From the NCBI RefSeq assembly GCF_001039355.2, contig NW_019775957.1, positions 431,086 to 465,457 of the forward strand: a stretch of 34,372 nucleotides of DNA, written 5' to 3'. How positions within the stretch are numbered: the stretch's first letter is position 1; each line of letters opens with the position of its first letter. This stretch comes from Lingula anatina (lineage: Eukaryota > Brachiopoda > Lingulata > Lingulida > Lingulidae). Position numbers and translations under genes: made by a program. Shown here in pieces: positions 26,757 to 34,174 of this stretch. Under the pieces are notes generated by a model that saw only the letters and a list, made by a program, of their open reading frames with translations, made no database searches and had not been told where the DNA came from.

Positions 26757-29700
26757 CTTAGTAATTTTAGTATTATTCCACTCTATATTATGTGTTTAAG
26801 GTCAATTGTTAACATAATCCCCAAATGGTGCGGTTACTGTTTGTGGTACTGGTACAATATCTAAATAACTATTTATCTAAATAAATAAACGGTAATCAAA
26901 ATAGATATCTTGACATTGGACATGTTTTCTTGCAAAAGTTAAGGATTAATGCTTAAAGAGCCAAATTTACAGATTTTAAACACAGATTAAGTACATTAAC
27001 CACTTTTTGCTGGACATATCTGAGTGCGGGAAATACTTTTTGATCATTTTCAGCAGGTAAATGCCATGAATTAATATTGGAAAAAAATCTACCACCTCTT
27101 GATACCCTCCATGGGTTAAGGGTACTTTAATTTTTCCAGATTTTTATCATTATGGTGAGTGTCAGAAAAGCTGGACCAAAGGTTGGTTAGTCAGAAAAAA
27201 ATACTGTTTACCCAAGGAAAATTTGTTAAGTTTGAGTCATTTGTGGGGACATCTTATACTGGTCGTCTTACATTAATAACATGTTTACTATTAGTTAAAA
27301 TATGTGCACCACAATCCCTGAAACTTTTATGATAGGGCCTAACAGAAACCTTAAAACTGATAACTAGTTTACAGCTACATAGTTAAATTAAATTGAAAAT
27401 TTTTCACAGAAGTGTTTACCTTTAGCTAGACCCAGATTCAGAGCAGTTGTCGACCAGATTATTATTATTATTTATTTTTAATTTCAAACCTGCCTGCTTG
27501 TCATAACTGTATTTCAGCTTAAGGTGACTGAAGATTACCACACCAATCGAGGGTCTGAAAACTACATCACGCCCTTCGTCAGAACTACCAAATCCAGAGA
27601 GTTATGTGGTGTTAGTGATTGGATGCGGGTCAAAGTATTGGCATACACATACTGGGATTTTTAAATGGGGATGCATCAGATGTGGAGCTCAGGGTAACAT
27701 CTGATCTAATTAAGGACTTCCTTGATCTAATTGAACTGTAATAAAATTCAATATCTGAAAAGTCAAAGCCTGCATTTTCTCTAATTTTTTAAACAGATGC
27801 AGGTAATGGCTATATGTACAGACACATCTGTGTCTGTACATAAAAAGAAAAAAAAAATATTGCATAACTTTTGGAAAAAATGGTCCCATCAGGCTTATTT
27901 TCGAACTAGACCTGTATTTTATCAATATTTATCAGTTTTGAAAGTTTGAACACAAAAAGTAAAATGGTTTTCATTTTATCTGTAAAAGCATAAACCATTA
28001 TTAAAACCTAACAAACCCCGATTCTGTGACTTGACTTGACAATCATTAGGATTTTTAAAAAATCATAGAAAAATTACAAGAAGTGCAACAAAATTATGAA
28101 AGGGGGCTGTGTAAAAATACTAATTTAGATTTAAGTCAATTATGAATGGAGTTCCAAAAAAATAGGTGAAAAAAAAGAAAATGTTTCAACAATATAACTA
28201 CCTCCTAGTTAAATGCTTAAACTATCAAGATTAACTTGTTCTGCTTTGATAGTTTCTACTAATTTGTACAGAACATTTAATTAGGATAATTAATTATTTA
28301 GCTGTCTCGTTGTGCTTAATGTGTGGTGTAACAGGTGCACAAATATCCTAATATTCTATTATTTAGTGATGCTGAGCATTTAATATTTATCATATTTAAA
28401 TTTATATGTTCATAAAACCAATTTTTATAGACGATTAGGGTAACTTGTGAATCCCACTGAAAATCATGATTTTTAAATACAAGATCCTTGTTCACTTCAT
28501 AATATATCTTGGAAAATGTTTGTATATTCTAAAATGGCAATTCTTTTTAACAGCTGTGCAATGATCACATACCCTGGACTTGGCATCAATGAACTTCACT
28601 CCCTTATAGGATATGGATAATTGTATGGTTGGCACTTTAGCTATGGAGTCTGTTGATTTCTGGAAAAAAAGAAACATTACCATGTAATCATCCTAGAACC
28701 TTACTGCAATATGACCAACCACTAGCTTTCACTTCTTTGTCTGTTAAACAAAAGCTTCGTATCATATTTCTTATATTACTGAACAGAAACCATGAAATCT
28801 TGATACCTAACCTTAAAGACTTTGTGCAGCCTAACCTTACAGACTGACTTGACAATATACCTGAAAAGTAAGTTAAAACAAGTCGACTATCAACCATTTT
28901 GACTCCTCACAAAATGACTTCGCAAGCGTTAAAATCCCACACCTCGTCTGACATCGATGCCACAGACACGCAATAATTTTCAGTCGAGCTCACCAGATCA
29001 GCAACACCTTTCAATCACTGTTGTTCCATTCATTCTGTCAATAGTAACAAAGACCAACGTTCTCTTAGAACATTTCAACAGCGATCCATGCAATGCGCAG
29101 TGCTTCATAATGTCTACAAATGTCTGGTGCTCGAATACCGACTACCGTCTGTATACTGTACAGTATGCAGTTGTTAACGAATGCGTCTTTATTTGAGCGT
29201 ATGCAGTCCGTTGATTCTACAGTCATGGTGAGCTGCACACAAATTTTCCACTTTACTGCTTTTCCATCAAGCGTCAAGTGAAACATAACACTCATGTAGC
29301 AGAATACTACTTGACTATCTATCCACTCATGCCAATCACTTCTATCATATTGAAATAGTGCTTTCACATCCCCAGGATATTTGATAAAGATCAGACTTTT
29401 GAAAAAATAAACTAAATTATTTTAGTCTGAAATCTCTGTACCTTGGGGGGTCAGGAGGGGGCACAGACATGCGCCGTGCACCAGACACACGACTGCGCAG
29501 GGTCTAAACTACACGCTTTTCTGTGAATGCATCATGAATTCACACATGCAATAGGAAATCAGGTACCGTGTCAACACCACATTCCTACATATACCCTAGT
29601 AGAATTCCAGACATATATTACCCAAGACTGTCTAAGATTATACACACACACTCACACTTCTTGTGCACTGGGGGATGAAATGTGTTTGATAAAAAAATGG

Positions 29701-31700
29701 AAATAAACAATACAGCATAAGTGTTTGTATTTCACTCCCAGACAGTCAATTGAGCCAAACTCTATCGTTTTACAGATTATTAAACTCAATGTTCTGCATG
29801 AATAAGCCGTGTTAGGTTGCATCCAGGGCAGTCTGCTGGAACGGACTGATACGCCTCATTTTGTTCACTCAACCAGTCAGCATGCAGCCTTTCACTGTTA
29901 TTAAATACACCTGATAAATACAAATATTCAAGTTGAAAAGGGAGACCTCTGGCAAATATTATCCTTTTTTCACACTAAGTCAAGCTAAGCGTGTCTGTTT
30001 AAACATATATGAGTGTCTTGATTCTCTTTCAATGGCAATTTTTATTGTATTGGTCAAAGTTAGCGCACACTAATGTTTTTTATGTGACATTTGAAATAAA
30101 TCACCTGTGATTTTCCTGTAGTTTACAAGTGACTTAATTTGTGTTAAAGCAAAGTCACACAGGTTTTAAGGTCAGTGCGTAGCTAACTTCGTGTTAACCT
30201 TACGAACAAACATGAAAATCGATTATCGAAACGCAATAAAGTGTTCCCCAAAATGCGTTTTCGAAGCGTTTCTTTGCTGCTGAGAGCAGCTATCAAACTT
30301 TCTTATGCAGCCATTCTATACTCATGCTGCCATTTTCAATCAACCATAAATATATATTACATTTTGCATGCAAAAAACATCTCATCTAAATTGCTGTGTA
30401 CTAAATCTTAAATAAAATGACATAATGCAATACAAATCGGTAATAGCACTTAGGTAGCAGAGATGTAACTGTACTAAGAAAGCATGCCAAGCATAAAACT
30501 GAAATGCACATATTCATATATATATATATATTCCATTTTCTTAAAATTCAAAATAATTTTGGTAATGCAATGGAGAGAGATTAAAGAGATTAAACACAGT
30601 TCATTCCAAAATATATCTAAATAAATAATTTGAAATGATTTACAGAAATTAATTAAGAAAACATTCATATAACATCCAATTATCACAGCTCAGATGTGGA
30701 TCAATCAAGTTTATTAGTAAGTTACAATTCATTCAAAGTTTTTGTGTTCTCAAATTCTTTTTGCCAGATATACAACTACTTACTTTCTATGATAGTTGAT
30801 GTAACAAGGGCTGTTGGTTTTAAATGTGTAAAGAAGCCGATTAACAAAAAACAAGTAAGAGCAATTCCCCAATTTAATAAATATTACTAAAGCAGTTGTT
30901 TAACATATAGCATATCTTGAAACTGATGCTACCTAACACTTGACAATTAGTTTCAATTACGTTTTGAAAGGAGGGAGAGAGCACACCTCATGCCATCTAA
31001 AAATTATTCTGTTCAGATAAAAGCCTGTAGTGTGCAACCTCAGCATACAACTCTGGTGGGGTTTGCACAGGTCTATTCCATGCTTCTTGATGCAAGAACT
31101 TCAGCTCAAGGCATTCATTATCATTAGCAACTCTTATAATATCATGGTCTCTTGAATTGAACAATATATCACACCATCACCAACACAGATTAATTTCCAA
31201 ACTGACACTTGAACCATCCTGCCAAACCTTACATTGCCTGACATCATGCAAACATGGGACAGAGGAGATATCTTCTTGCTTTCAGAAACCATGACTCCGT
31301 GCTCTACATCAGATGGCAACATATTTTCATTTTACTAAGTAATCAGCCACCTGGATTTAAGTTCCAGCTTCATGTCTTATGTATGCCCTTAAGTGGCTTT
31401 TGGAAATTTGGTATGTATTTCTCATACTTACTTTCATTTTTAAAATCCCTTCTTTTGTTGAGTCTATTCCTTGAAGATCTTTAACAAGACATGAACCAAG
31501 GTACTGTAAAAGCAAGAATAATGTGATTAAATTTAGAATAATTTTCAACATAGTTATGTTTCAATACAAAAACAATTTTGTCATACATGGTCTCCTGAAT
31601 GAATCCAAGTGGTCATAAATCAAAGTAAAACACTTTCCCAACTCCAACAAACAACTACATAAATAAATATTAAGGCACATAATACACACCCATGCACACA

Positions 31701-31732
<32 letters not shown>

Positions 31733-34174
31733 TTCACACACGGGTCTTCTGTGTACCTGAGCTGTATAATTGCAACATCCCTTAATGAGCACCTCAGGCC
31801 TATGTCGCCACTTCTTGACTGGACTCTGTGTGTGAGCAAGGTGTGGGGGGCGGATGTTGATAGCATCATCTCTTAATCCAACCTGCTGTGTTCAAGAGAT
31901 ACATGTATCAAACTCAAAACTAGAATGATGATGAAATGGCAATCCTTACAGTTGCATATGCCATCAATCAAAGAACTAACTGACTTACAATTAATTACAA
32001 GATACTGAATAACACAAAGATCCCAATTGAAGTTGTGCACACAAACCTATCAATATTCTCAAGTATGATTTGAAAACACCTGTAATTAAAAAACAGTCAA
32101 CCAAAACAAAACTCAATACAAATGTCTGCATTTGAATTTTGCTTTGATTCTTGAAGATTAATATAGATATATTAAAATACTGCTTAATGTTAACATGAAG
32201 GAAGACAGCATCTTTAACAAACTCTAGAAAATGCCAACAGTGTGTCTTTATGACAGTCTTTACCGGATCAGACCCTTCTGTCGTGTCCTTCTTATTTGGA
32301 TTCAGTGGAATGTGCTCTGTTGATTCTGGTTCAAAGTGTTGGCCCTGGTAATTAGGTTTCACACTTGTGTAGTCTTTATAAAGGTTAATATCTGTGGCTT
32401 GTTTTGTGGTCAGGTACTCATCTGGGATGGAAGTCTTGTCTCCTGTTAATGGACTGAGATTCCATTTCTGTAAAATTGAGACAGCTTGGTTTTTAATTAT
32501 AATATAAAAATACACTAAGGTTATTTAGGGAAAATAACTACAAAAACAATGTGAAAATATTAATTTTATTTTGCTGATTAGTTCAATGCATAACAATTGT
32601 TACCCATTTCTCAACTAACACAATTACGTCATTTAGCTCCATAAGAATGTCAAACTGTCCAAAATTAAAAGGTATAACATTCTTATCAAACATATATCAC
32701 AAGTTTGGTAAAAAATGCTTCTTGTTTCCCTAAAATAAGTGGTATCAGCTATTTCAAAGTTTCATAGCTTGTGTTATACACATTTAACTCACTGAATCAT
32801 CCGATATGATTTTTTTTTCCTCTGGCCGTTCTCCAAGAGATGCTAGGATTCTTTTCCTGTGTCCTAGAGTGGTAATACCAAGTACCTGAAGAAAAAGTGC
32901 AGAAAGTGAAGCATTGGGGTGATAAATTTTACCAAATGAAAAAAAATTTATGAACATTTTTCTTTTTAAAATAATGAATTTTCATCATTTCACATTTTTT
33001 TGGCACCAAATTAAAACCATTTTTGGCATATTTACCACAATATTGTTTCTGATCAATAACACATACAAAGCTTCTTCACTAAACAGGTGATGTTTCACCT
33101 ACCGTATCTAATTCTAATACCCATATCTTCCGCACTCTGTCCATGCTTGTGAACCCATTATTCAGGAATGTTTCAGTATACTCTTGAAGCCGTAAGGATG
33201 ACAACCATTCTTCCACTGATAAGGGCAATTTTTTGCTGCCTTCAAATCAAAGATTTAAAAGTAGCTTTACCTATACAGGAATCTTTCCTCAACAATAAAA
33301 CATTTCTTTAATATGAAAGTCTGAATAACAAGTGAAGTCTCAATCAAGACTAGAATCTCTCTTTGACAGAAGACCATTGTAATTACATGTATCCATTAAC
33401 CATATTTTGAAGTGACTATATATGCTTGTACCAAAAAGCTCAGTGTTACCTATAGGTCGGATTGGAGTTAAAGTTTTAGCTGCTTCTACAATTCTATCTC
33501 TGTGTTCTTGGTTGGTGATCCCAATCTCAATAAGGTCCTGGTCCTCAATAATTGTGCCACCCTAGTAAAACACAATAAAAATATTTTAAAAAATTAATTT
33601 CTTTTTGTTGGTTAATAATATTTTTTCATAACAAAAATAAAAATTGATTTTAACAAAAGATATTTTAGAAATGACAAAATTCATTAACATGTAAGTAAAA
33701 CCATCTTTGTTTATTCCATATCTATTTATCAGAAATAAAATGAGAACATAATGCTGCGTTACTTTTATTTGCAGGGTATAGGTAATTATTGTCATGGAAT
33801 ATCCATGAAGAAGATTGTGATCATGCTTTCAAATCTTCTTTTGCTTCATACATGTATTCAAAATTTTGAAATCCCACATTTTTTAATTGATCATTTTTTA
33901 CATCCTGGCCATTACAGTCAAAATTCAGTATCAACTGCTGCCATTATAAGCCTCCTGTGAGATCTGGAAATTCTACAAAAGAAATCAAAATCTTTTAAAC
34001 ATTGCATACCAAAATCACAATACAAAAATGACCCCTTTACCATGAAGTGGTCAACATAAAGTTTTCTTACCAAAAAATCCATATCATCAAAACCATTGGC
34101 CACCATTGTATTTTCATACTGCCCTAGTCCCATGTCCTGTAACCAGTCACCTACGCTTTGAATCTTCTGCTCAG
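12340..34174 (-). CDS. ANKS1: ANKS1-family adaptor (tandem SAM + PTB), C-terminal part, ten exons
   Basis: Spliced coding region on the minus strand: complement of exons 34071-34174, 33450-33561, 33103-33239, 32793-32885, 32264-32467, 31757-31882, 31432-31503, 28573-28659, 25347-25484 and 12340-12468. It gives about 399 residues and is 5'-incomplete. Order: SAM1 (residues 1-72), SAM2 (about 76-138), linker (about 140-225), PTB domain (about 226-375), acidic tail, TAG stop. Exon phases are mutually compatible at every junction, and the joined protein follows vertebrate ANKS1A/ANKS1B almost block by block. Family knowledge: ANKS1A (Odin) and ANKS1B (AIDA-1) are cytoplasmic or postsynaptic adaptors. 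Their SAM domains contact Eph receptors and their PTB domain binds NPxY-type tails, including APP for ANKS1B. Ankyrin repeats are expected upstream of the window. The tail is shorter than in vertebrates, without a proline-rich PKPR segment. Assignment to 1A versus 1B is not meaningful for an invertebrate; a few PTB residues look nearer to 1B. Confidence 0.93.
13628..13650. repeat. Perfect 9-bp hairpin
   Basis: AAACTGGTC and GACCAGTTT are separated by TAATG. It is intronic, and no stem extension or conserved context is seen. Confidence 0.85.
15138..15262. promoter_or_regulatory. Cluster of four CCAAT (NF-Y type) boxes
   Basis: Inverted CCAAT boxes lie in two copies of CATTGGTTACA (15138-15148 and 15176-15186), and direct boxes CCAATCA at 15229-15235 and 15256-15262, all within 125 bp. 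NF-Y binds multiple CCAAT boxes in promoters and LTRs. A GC-richer stretch follows to about 15690. A cryptic promoter or enhancer inside the 12.9-kb intron is possible but unproven. Confidence 0.3.
16871..16983. repeat. A-rich (TAA)n/(TAAA)n low-complexity tract
   Basis: About 110 bp made almost only of A and T with imperfect AAT, AAAT and AAAAAT units. It is intronic and U-rich on the transcribed strand. Confidence 0.95.
19811..19823 (+). promoter_or_regulatory. CTCF-like core (CGCCATCTTGTGG)
   Basis: One mismatch from the reversed CTCF core YGCCMYCTRSTGG. It is a single site with no flanking support. It overlaps a YY1-type GCCAT word, so either reading is possible. Confidence 0.2.
20429..20443 (+). 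promoter_or_regulatory. YY1-like motif (GCCAAGATGGCGGAC)
   Basis: Close match to the YY1/Pleiohomeotic core AAGATGGCGGC. A second AAAATGGCT word follows a few bases later. It is intronic, and binding is inferred only from the motif. Confidence 0.3.
21717..21729 (+). promoter_or_regulatory. YY1-like motif (AAAGATGGCCGCC)
   Basis: Near-consensus ATGGCCGCC in a CpG-richer patch that also contains GCGCCATCG, TGACGTGG (CRE-like) and ATGCTAAT (octamer-like) words between 21640 and 21730. Together these suggest a compact regulatory module, at low confidence. Confidence 0.25.
24559..24640. mobile_element. Short mariner-type MITE with TA target duplication
   Basis: The left end TACAGGGTATTCAAAAGGTC and the reverse complement of the right end, TACAGGATATTCTCAGAGTC, match over most of about 25-30 bp. 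The element is flanked by TA at 24557-24558 and 24641-24642. TACAGGGT-type termini with a TA duplication are typical of Tc1/mariner superfamily elements. The interior is only about 25 bp with no coding capacity, so it is a non-autonomous miniature element. No second copy was found in the window by eye. Confidence 0.65.
24946..25002. repeat. Symmetric 57-nt inverted repeat
   Basis: Outer arms CCACAAGT and ACTTGTGG pair perfectly. After 9 unpaired bases on each side, TTGGT pairs with ACCAA around a 13-nt centre. It lies about 300 bp from the MITE, in the largest intron. It could be an eroded transposon end or a chance structure. Confidence 0.6.
25347..25484 (-). CDS. ANKS1: Exon I: PTB domain strands 5-7
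   Basis: The acceptor CTTTATTTCAG ends at 25485 and the donor GTATGTA starts at 25346. It is 138 bp, phase 0 at both ends. It encodes [40 protein letters not shown] and FSVGST. EHE-x-x-NI-x-CA-x-QD, FAYITKDL and HYCHVF are all ANKS1 PTB hallmarks. The CHVF strand is shared with Dab-type PTB domains. The loop GSTELGT spanning the exon I-J junction replaces the vertebrate FDVNLAY segment. Confidence 0.94.
26110..26458. repeat. Diverged tandem duplication, 185- and 164-bp units
   Basis: Unit 1 (26110-26294) and unit 2 (26295-26458) align end to end at roughly 80 percent identity by eye. Shared blocks include ATTCAGGATC, CTTTCCCAAC, TGATAATTT and ATACATATTCTAAG. Unit 2 lacks about 20 bp present in unit 1. 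Both units open with CACAA-A and the boundary falls at a CACAAG word that recurs at the end of unit 2. No conserved open frame runs through both units, so this looks like a small satellite-type or segmental duplication rather than duplicated exons. Confidence 0.85.
26692..26754. repeat. CA microsatellite, about 31 units
   Basis: Uninterrupted (CA)n over 63 bp. In the ANKS1 pre-mRNA it is a UG repeat about 1.2 kb upstream of exon I. Confidence 0.98.
27813..27842. repeat. Perfect 30-bp palindrome, 14-bp arms, 2-nt centre
   Basis: TATGTACAGACACA, then TC, then its exact reverse complement TGTGTCTGTACATA. The arms contain TGTACA. It is intronic and could extrude as a cruciform or form a tight RNA hairpin. 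It is not a typical miRNA precursor because it lacks a loop and a long stem. Confidence 0.95.
28573..28659 (-). CDS. ANKS1: Exon H: PTB domain central strands
   Basis: The acceptor CTTTTTTTCCAG ends at 28660 and the donor GTATGTG starts at 28572. It is 87 bp, phase 0 at both ends. It encodes [20 protein letters not shown] and then VKFIDAKSR. The KVPTI[14 protein letters not shown] block is nearly identical to ANKS1A/ANKS1B and is the strongest single match in the window. It sits between introns of 2.8 and 3.1 kb. Confidence 0.94.
28806..28845. repeat. Short tandem duplication, period 24
   Basis: CCTAACCTTAAAGACT and CCTAACCTTACAGACT lie 24 bp apart in the intron upstream of exon H. The units are too short to assign to a repeat family. 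Confidence 0.7.
29149..29170. repeat. 22-bp near-perfect palindrome
   Basis: CTGTATACTGT joined directly to ACAGTATGCAG. The inner 14 bp (ATACTGTACAGTAT) are perfectly self-complementary and the outer arms differ at one position. It lies in the CpG-richer part of the exon G-H intron. Confidence 0.9.
31432..31503 (-). CDS. ANKS1: Exon G: PTB domain first strand (YLGS motif)
   Basis: The acceptor GCTTTTACAG ends at 31504 and the donor GTAAGTATG starts at 31431. It is 72 bp and phase 0 throughout. It encodes [20 protein letters not shown] plus LKMK. YLGS begins the first PTB strand, and the following KDL-x-G-x-xST block is the ANKS1 signature. Vertebrate ANKS1A has four more residues (ANCQ) after the Lys-Met segment in some isoforms. 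Here the next recognised exon starts directly at KSTD, resembling the ANKS1B-type arrangement. Confidence 0.91.
31684..31741. repeat. CA-rich microsatellite next to the exon F donor
   Basis: A pure (CA)14 core at 31705-31732 with CG and CAT interruptions on both sides. On the ANKS1 transcript it is a UG-rich tract beginning about 16 nt after the exon F donor, within a 253-bp intron. UG repeats bind CELF and TDP-43 type splicing regulators (established knowledge); a role here is inference. Confidence 0.95.
31757..31882 (-). CDS. ANKS1: Exon F: end of linker and start of PTB domain
   Basis: Phase 0 at both ends, donor GTACAC at 31756. It encodes [13 protein letters not shown] and then [20 protein letters not shown]. 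This matches the vertebrate order of an ITLRPP motif, a short spacer, W-x-H-x-PE-x-LI-x-x-C-x-Y-x-A and YLGS in the next exon. The acceptor is a NAGNAG tandem (CAGCAG at 31888-31883), so the exon starts at 31882 or, with one extra Gln, at 31885. A longer open frame overlaps in another register and runs on into the intronic repeat; that frame is not the coding one. A UG-repeat tract follows the donor on the transcript. Confidence 0.88.
31883..32263 (-). other. Short intron between exons E and F
   Basis: A 381-bp AT-rich intron with donor GTAAAG and a tandem NAGNAG acceptor. The frame is open for part of its length next to exon E but diverges from the family and has stops before exon F. Nothing else was seen. 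Confidence 0.8.
32264..32467 (-). CDS. ANKS1: Exon E: SAM2-PTB linker, 68 residues
   Basis: The acceptor ATTTTACAG ends at 32468 and the donor GTAAAG starts at 32263. It is 204 bp, phase 0 at both ends, open throughout and in frame with both neighbours. The encoded segment is polar and mostly disordered-looking, with Tyr residues in DEYL, NLYKDY and KPNYQG, and a conserved-looking EHIPL patch. Vertebrate ANKS1 proteins also have a poorly conserved, Tyr-containing linker at this position, so identity rests mainly on placement and phase. The Tyr residues could be phosphorylation sites (inference). It contains no recognisable domain. Confidence 0.8.
32468..32792 (-). other. Short intron between exons D and E
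   Basis: A 325-bp AT-rich intron with donor GTGAGT and acceptor TTTTACAG. No other feature was seen. Confidence 0.85.
32793..32885 (-). CDS. ANKS1: Exon D: C-terminal helix of SAM domain 2 with basic HRKR motif
   Basis: The acceptor TTTTTCTTCAG ends at 32886 and the donor GTGAGT starts at 32792. It is 93 bp, phase 0 at both ends. It encodes [20 protein letters not shown] followed by an acidic and lysine-rich stretch. The [11 protein letters not shown] block is essentially identical to vertebrate ANKS1. In AIDA-1 this basic helix has been described as a nuclear localisation signal buried at the SAM-SAM interface. Conservation of the motif is seen here; conservation of that function is inference. 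Confidence 0.92.
33103..33239 (-). CDS. ANKS1: Exon C: first half of SAM domain 2
   Basis: Two AG acceptors lie close together, at 33240 and four bases further in. Only the first (exon starting 33239) keeps the frame from exon B, giving [20 protein letters not shown]. The donor is GTAGGT at 33102. A second GT (GTGAAA) four bases further on would break the frame into exon D. The exon encodes the SAM2 helices with [28 protein letters not shown] and KIWVLELDT, matching the vertebrate V-x-EWLDSIEL-x-xYT-x-xFL-x-NGYTSMD pattern. It exits in phase 0. Confidence 0.91.
33450..33561 (-). CDS. ANKS1: Exon B: second half of SAM domain 1
   Basis: The acceptor TTTTACTAG ends at 33562 and the donor GTAACA starts at 33449. 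It enters in phase 0 and exits with one base of a split codon. It encodes [20 protein letters not shown] and then [18 protein letters not shown]. The family pattern EDQDL-x-x-IGI-x-x-x-xHR is the end-helix of SAM1, and RPIG is the short linker to SAM2 that vertebrate ANKS1A also has. The first residues correspond to the vertebrate GSNVMEDQDL segment. Confidence 0.92.
33562..34070 (-). other. Intron inside SAM domain 1 (exons A-B)
   Basis: A 509-bp AT-rich intron with donor GTAAGA and acceptor TTTTACTAG. No other feature was seen. The sequence above exon A (34175-34372) is likewise intronic, and no further exon could be recognised before the window ends. Confidence 0.85.
34071..34174 (-). CDS. 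ANKS1: Exon A: first half of SAM domain 1
   Basis: The acceptor is a pyrimidine-containing tract ending CTGTAG at 34175 and the donor is GTAAGA at 34070. The exon enters with two bases of a split codon, so the upstream exon must end in phase 1, and it leaves in phase 0. It encodes [20 protein letters not shown] followed by [11 protein letters not shown]. This is the helix 1-2 region of the ANKS1 SAM1 domain, with the W-L-x-x-x-G-L-x-x-Y core and the NGFDD motif. The reading continues without a stop into exon B. A tandem SAM pair directly upstream of a PTB domain is diagnostic of the ANKS1 family. Confidence 0.92.

Larger units (their letters stand above)
25485..28572 (-). other. 3.1-kb intron between PTB exons H and I
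   Basis: Holds a long CA microsatellite, a diverged tandem duplication of a 185/164-bp unit, a 30-bp perfect palindrome and a short fragment (27571-27583) reminiscent of the 3' region of some retroelements. No coding exon was recognised. Confidence 0.75.
28660..31431 (-). other. 2.8-kb intron between PTB exons G and H
   Basis: The intron contains a locally GC- and CpG-richer stretch (about 28880-29540) with a palindrome at 29149-29170 and TGCGCA words near 29498. A minus-strand open frame of about 124 codons (29065-29437) has no recognised family. The remainder is AT-rich with no recognisable exon. A vertebrate-like ANCQ microexon was not identifiable by eye. Confidence 0.7.

Noticed and set aside
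31561-31869. 102-codon minus-strand frame overlapping exon F
   Set aside because: Wrong register. It translates the CA repeat as Cys-Val, while the family match lies in another frame.
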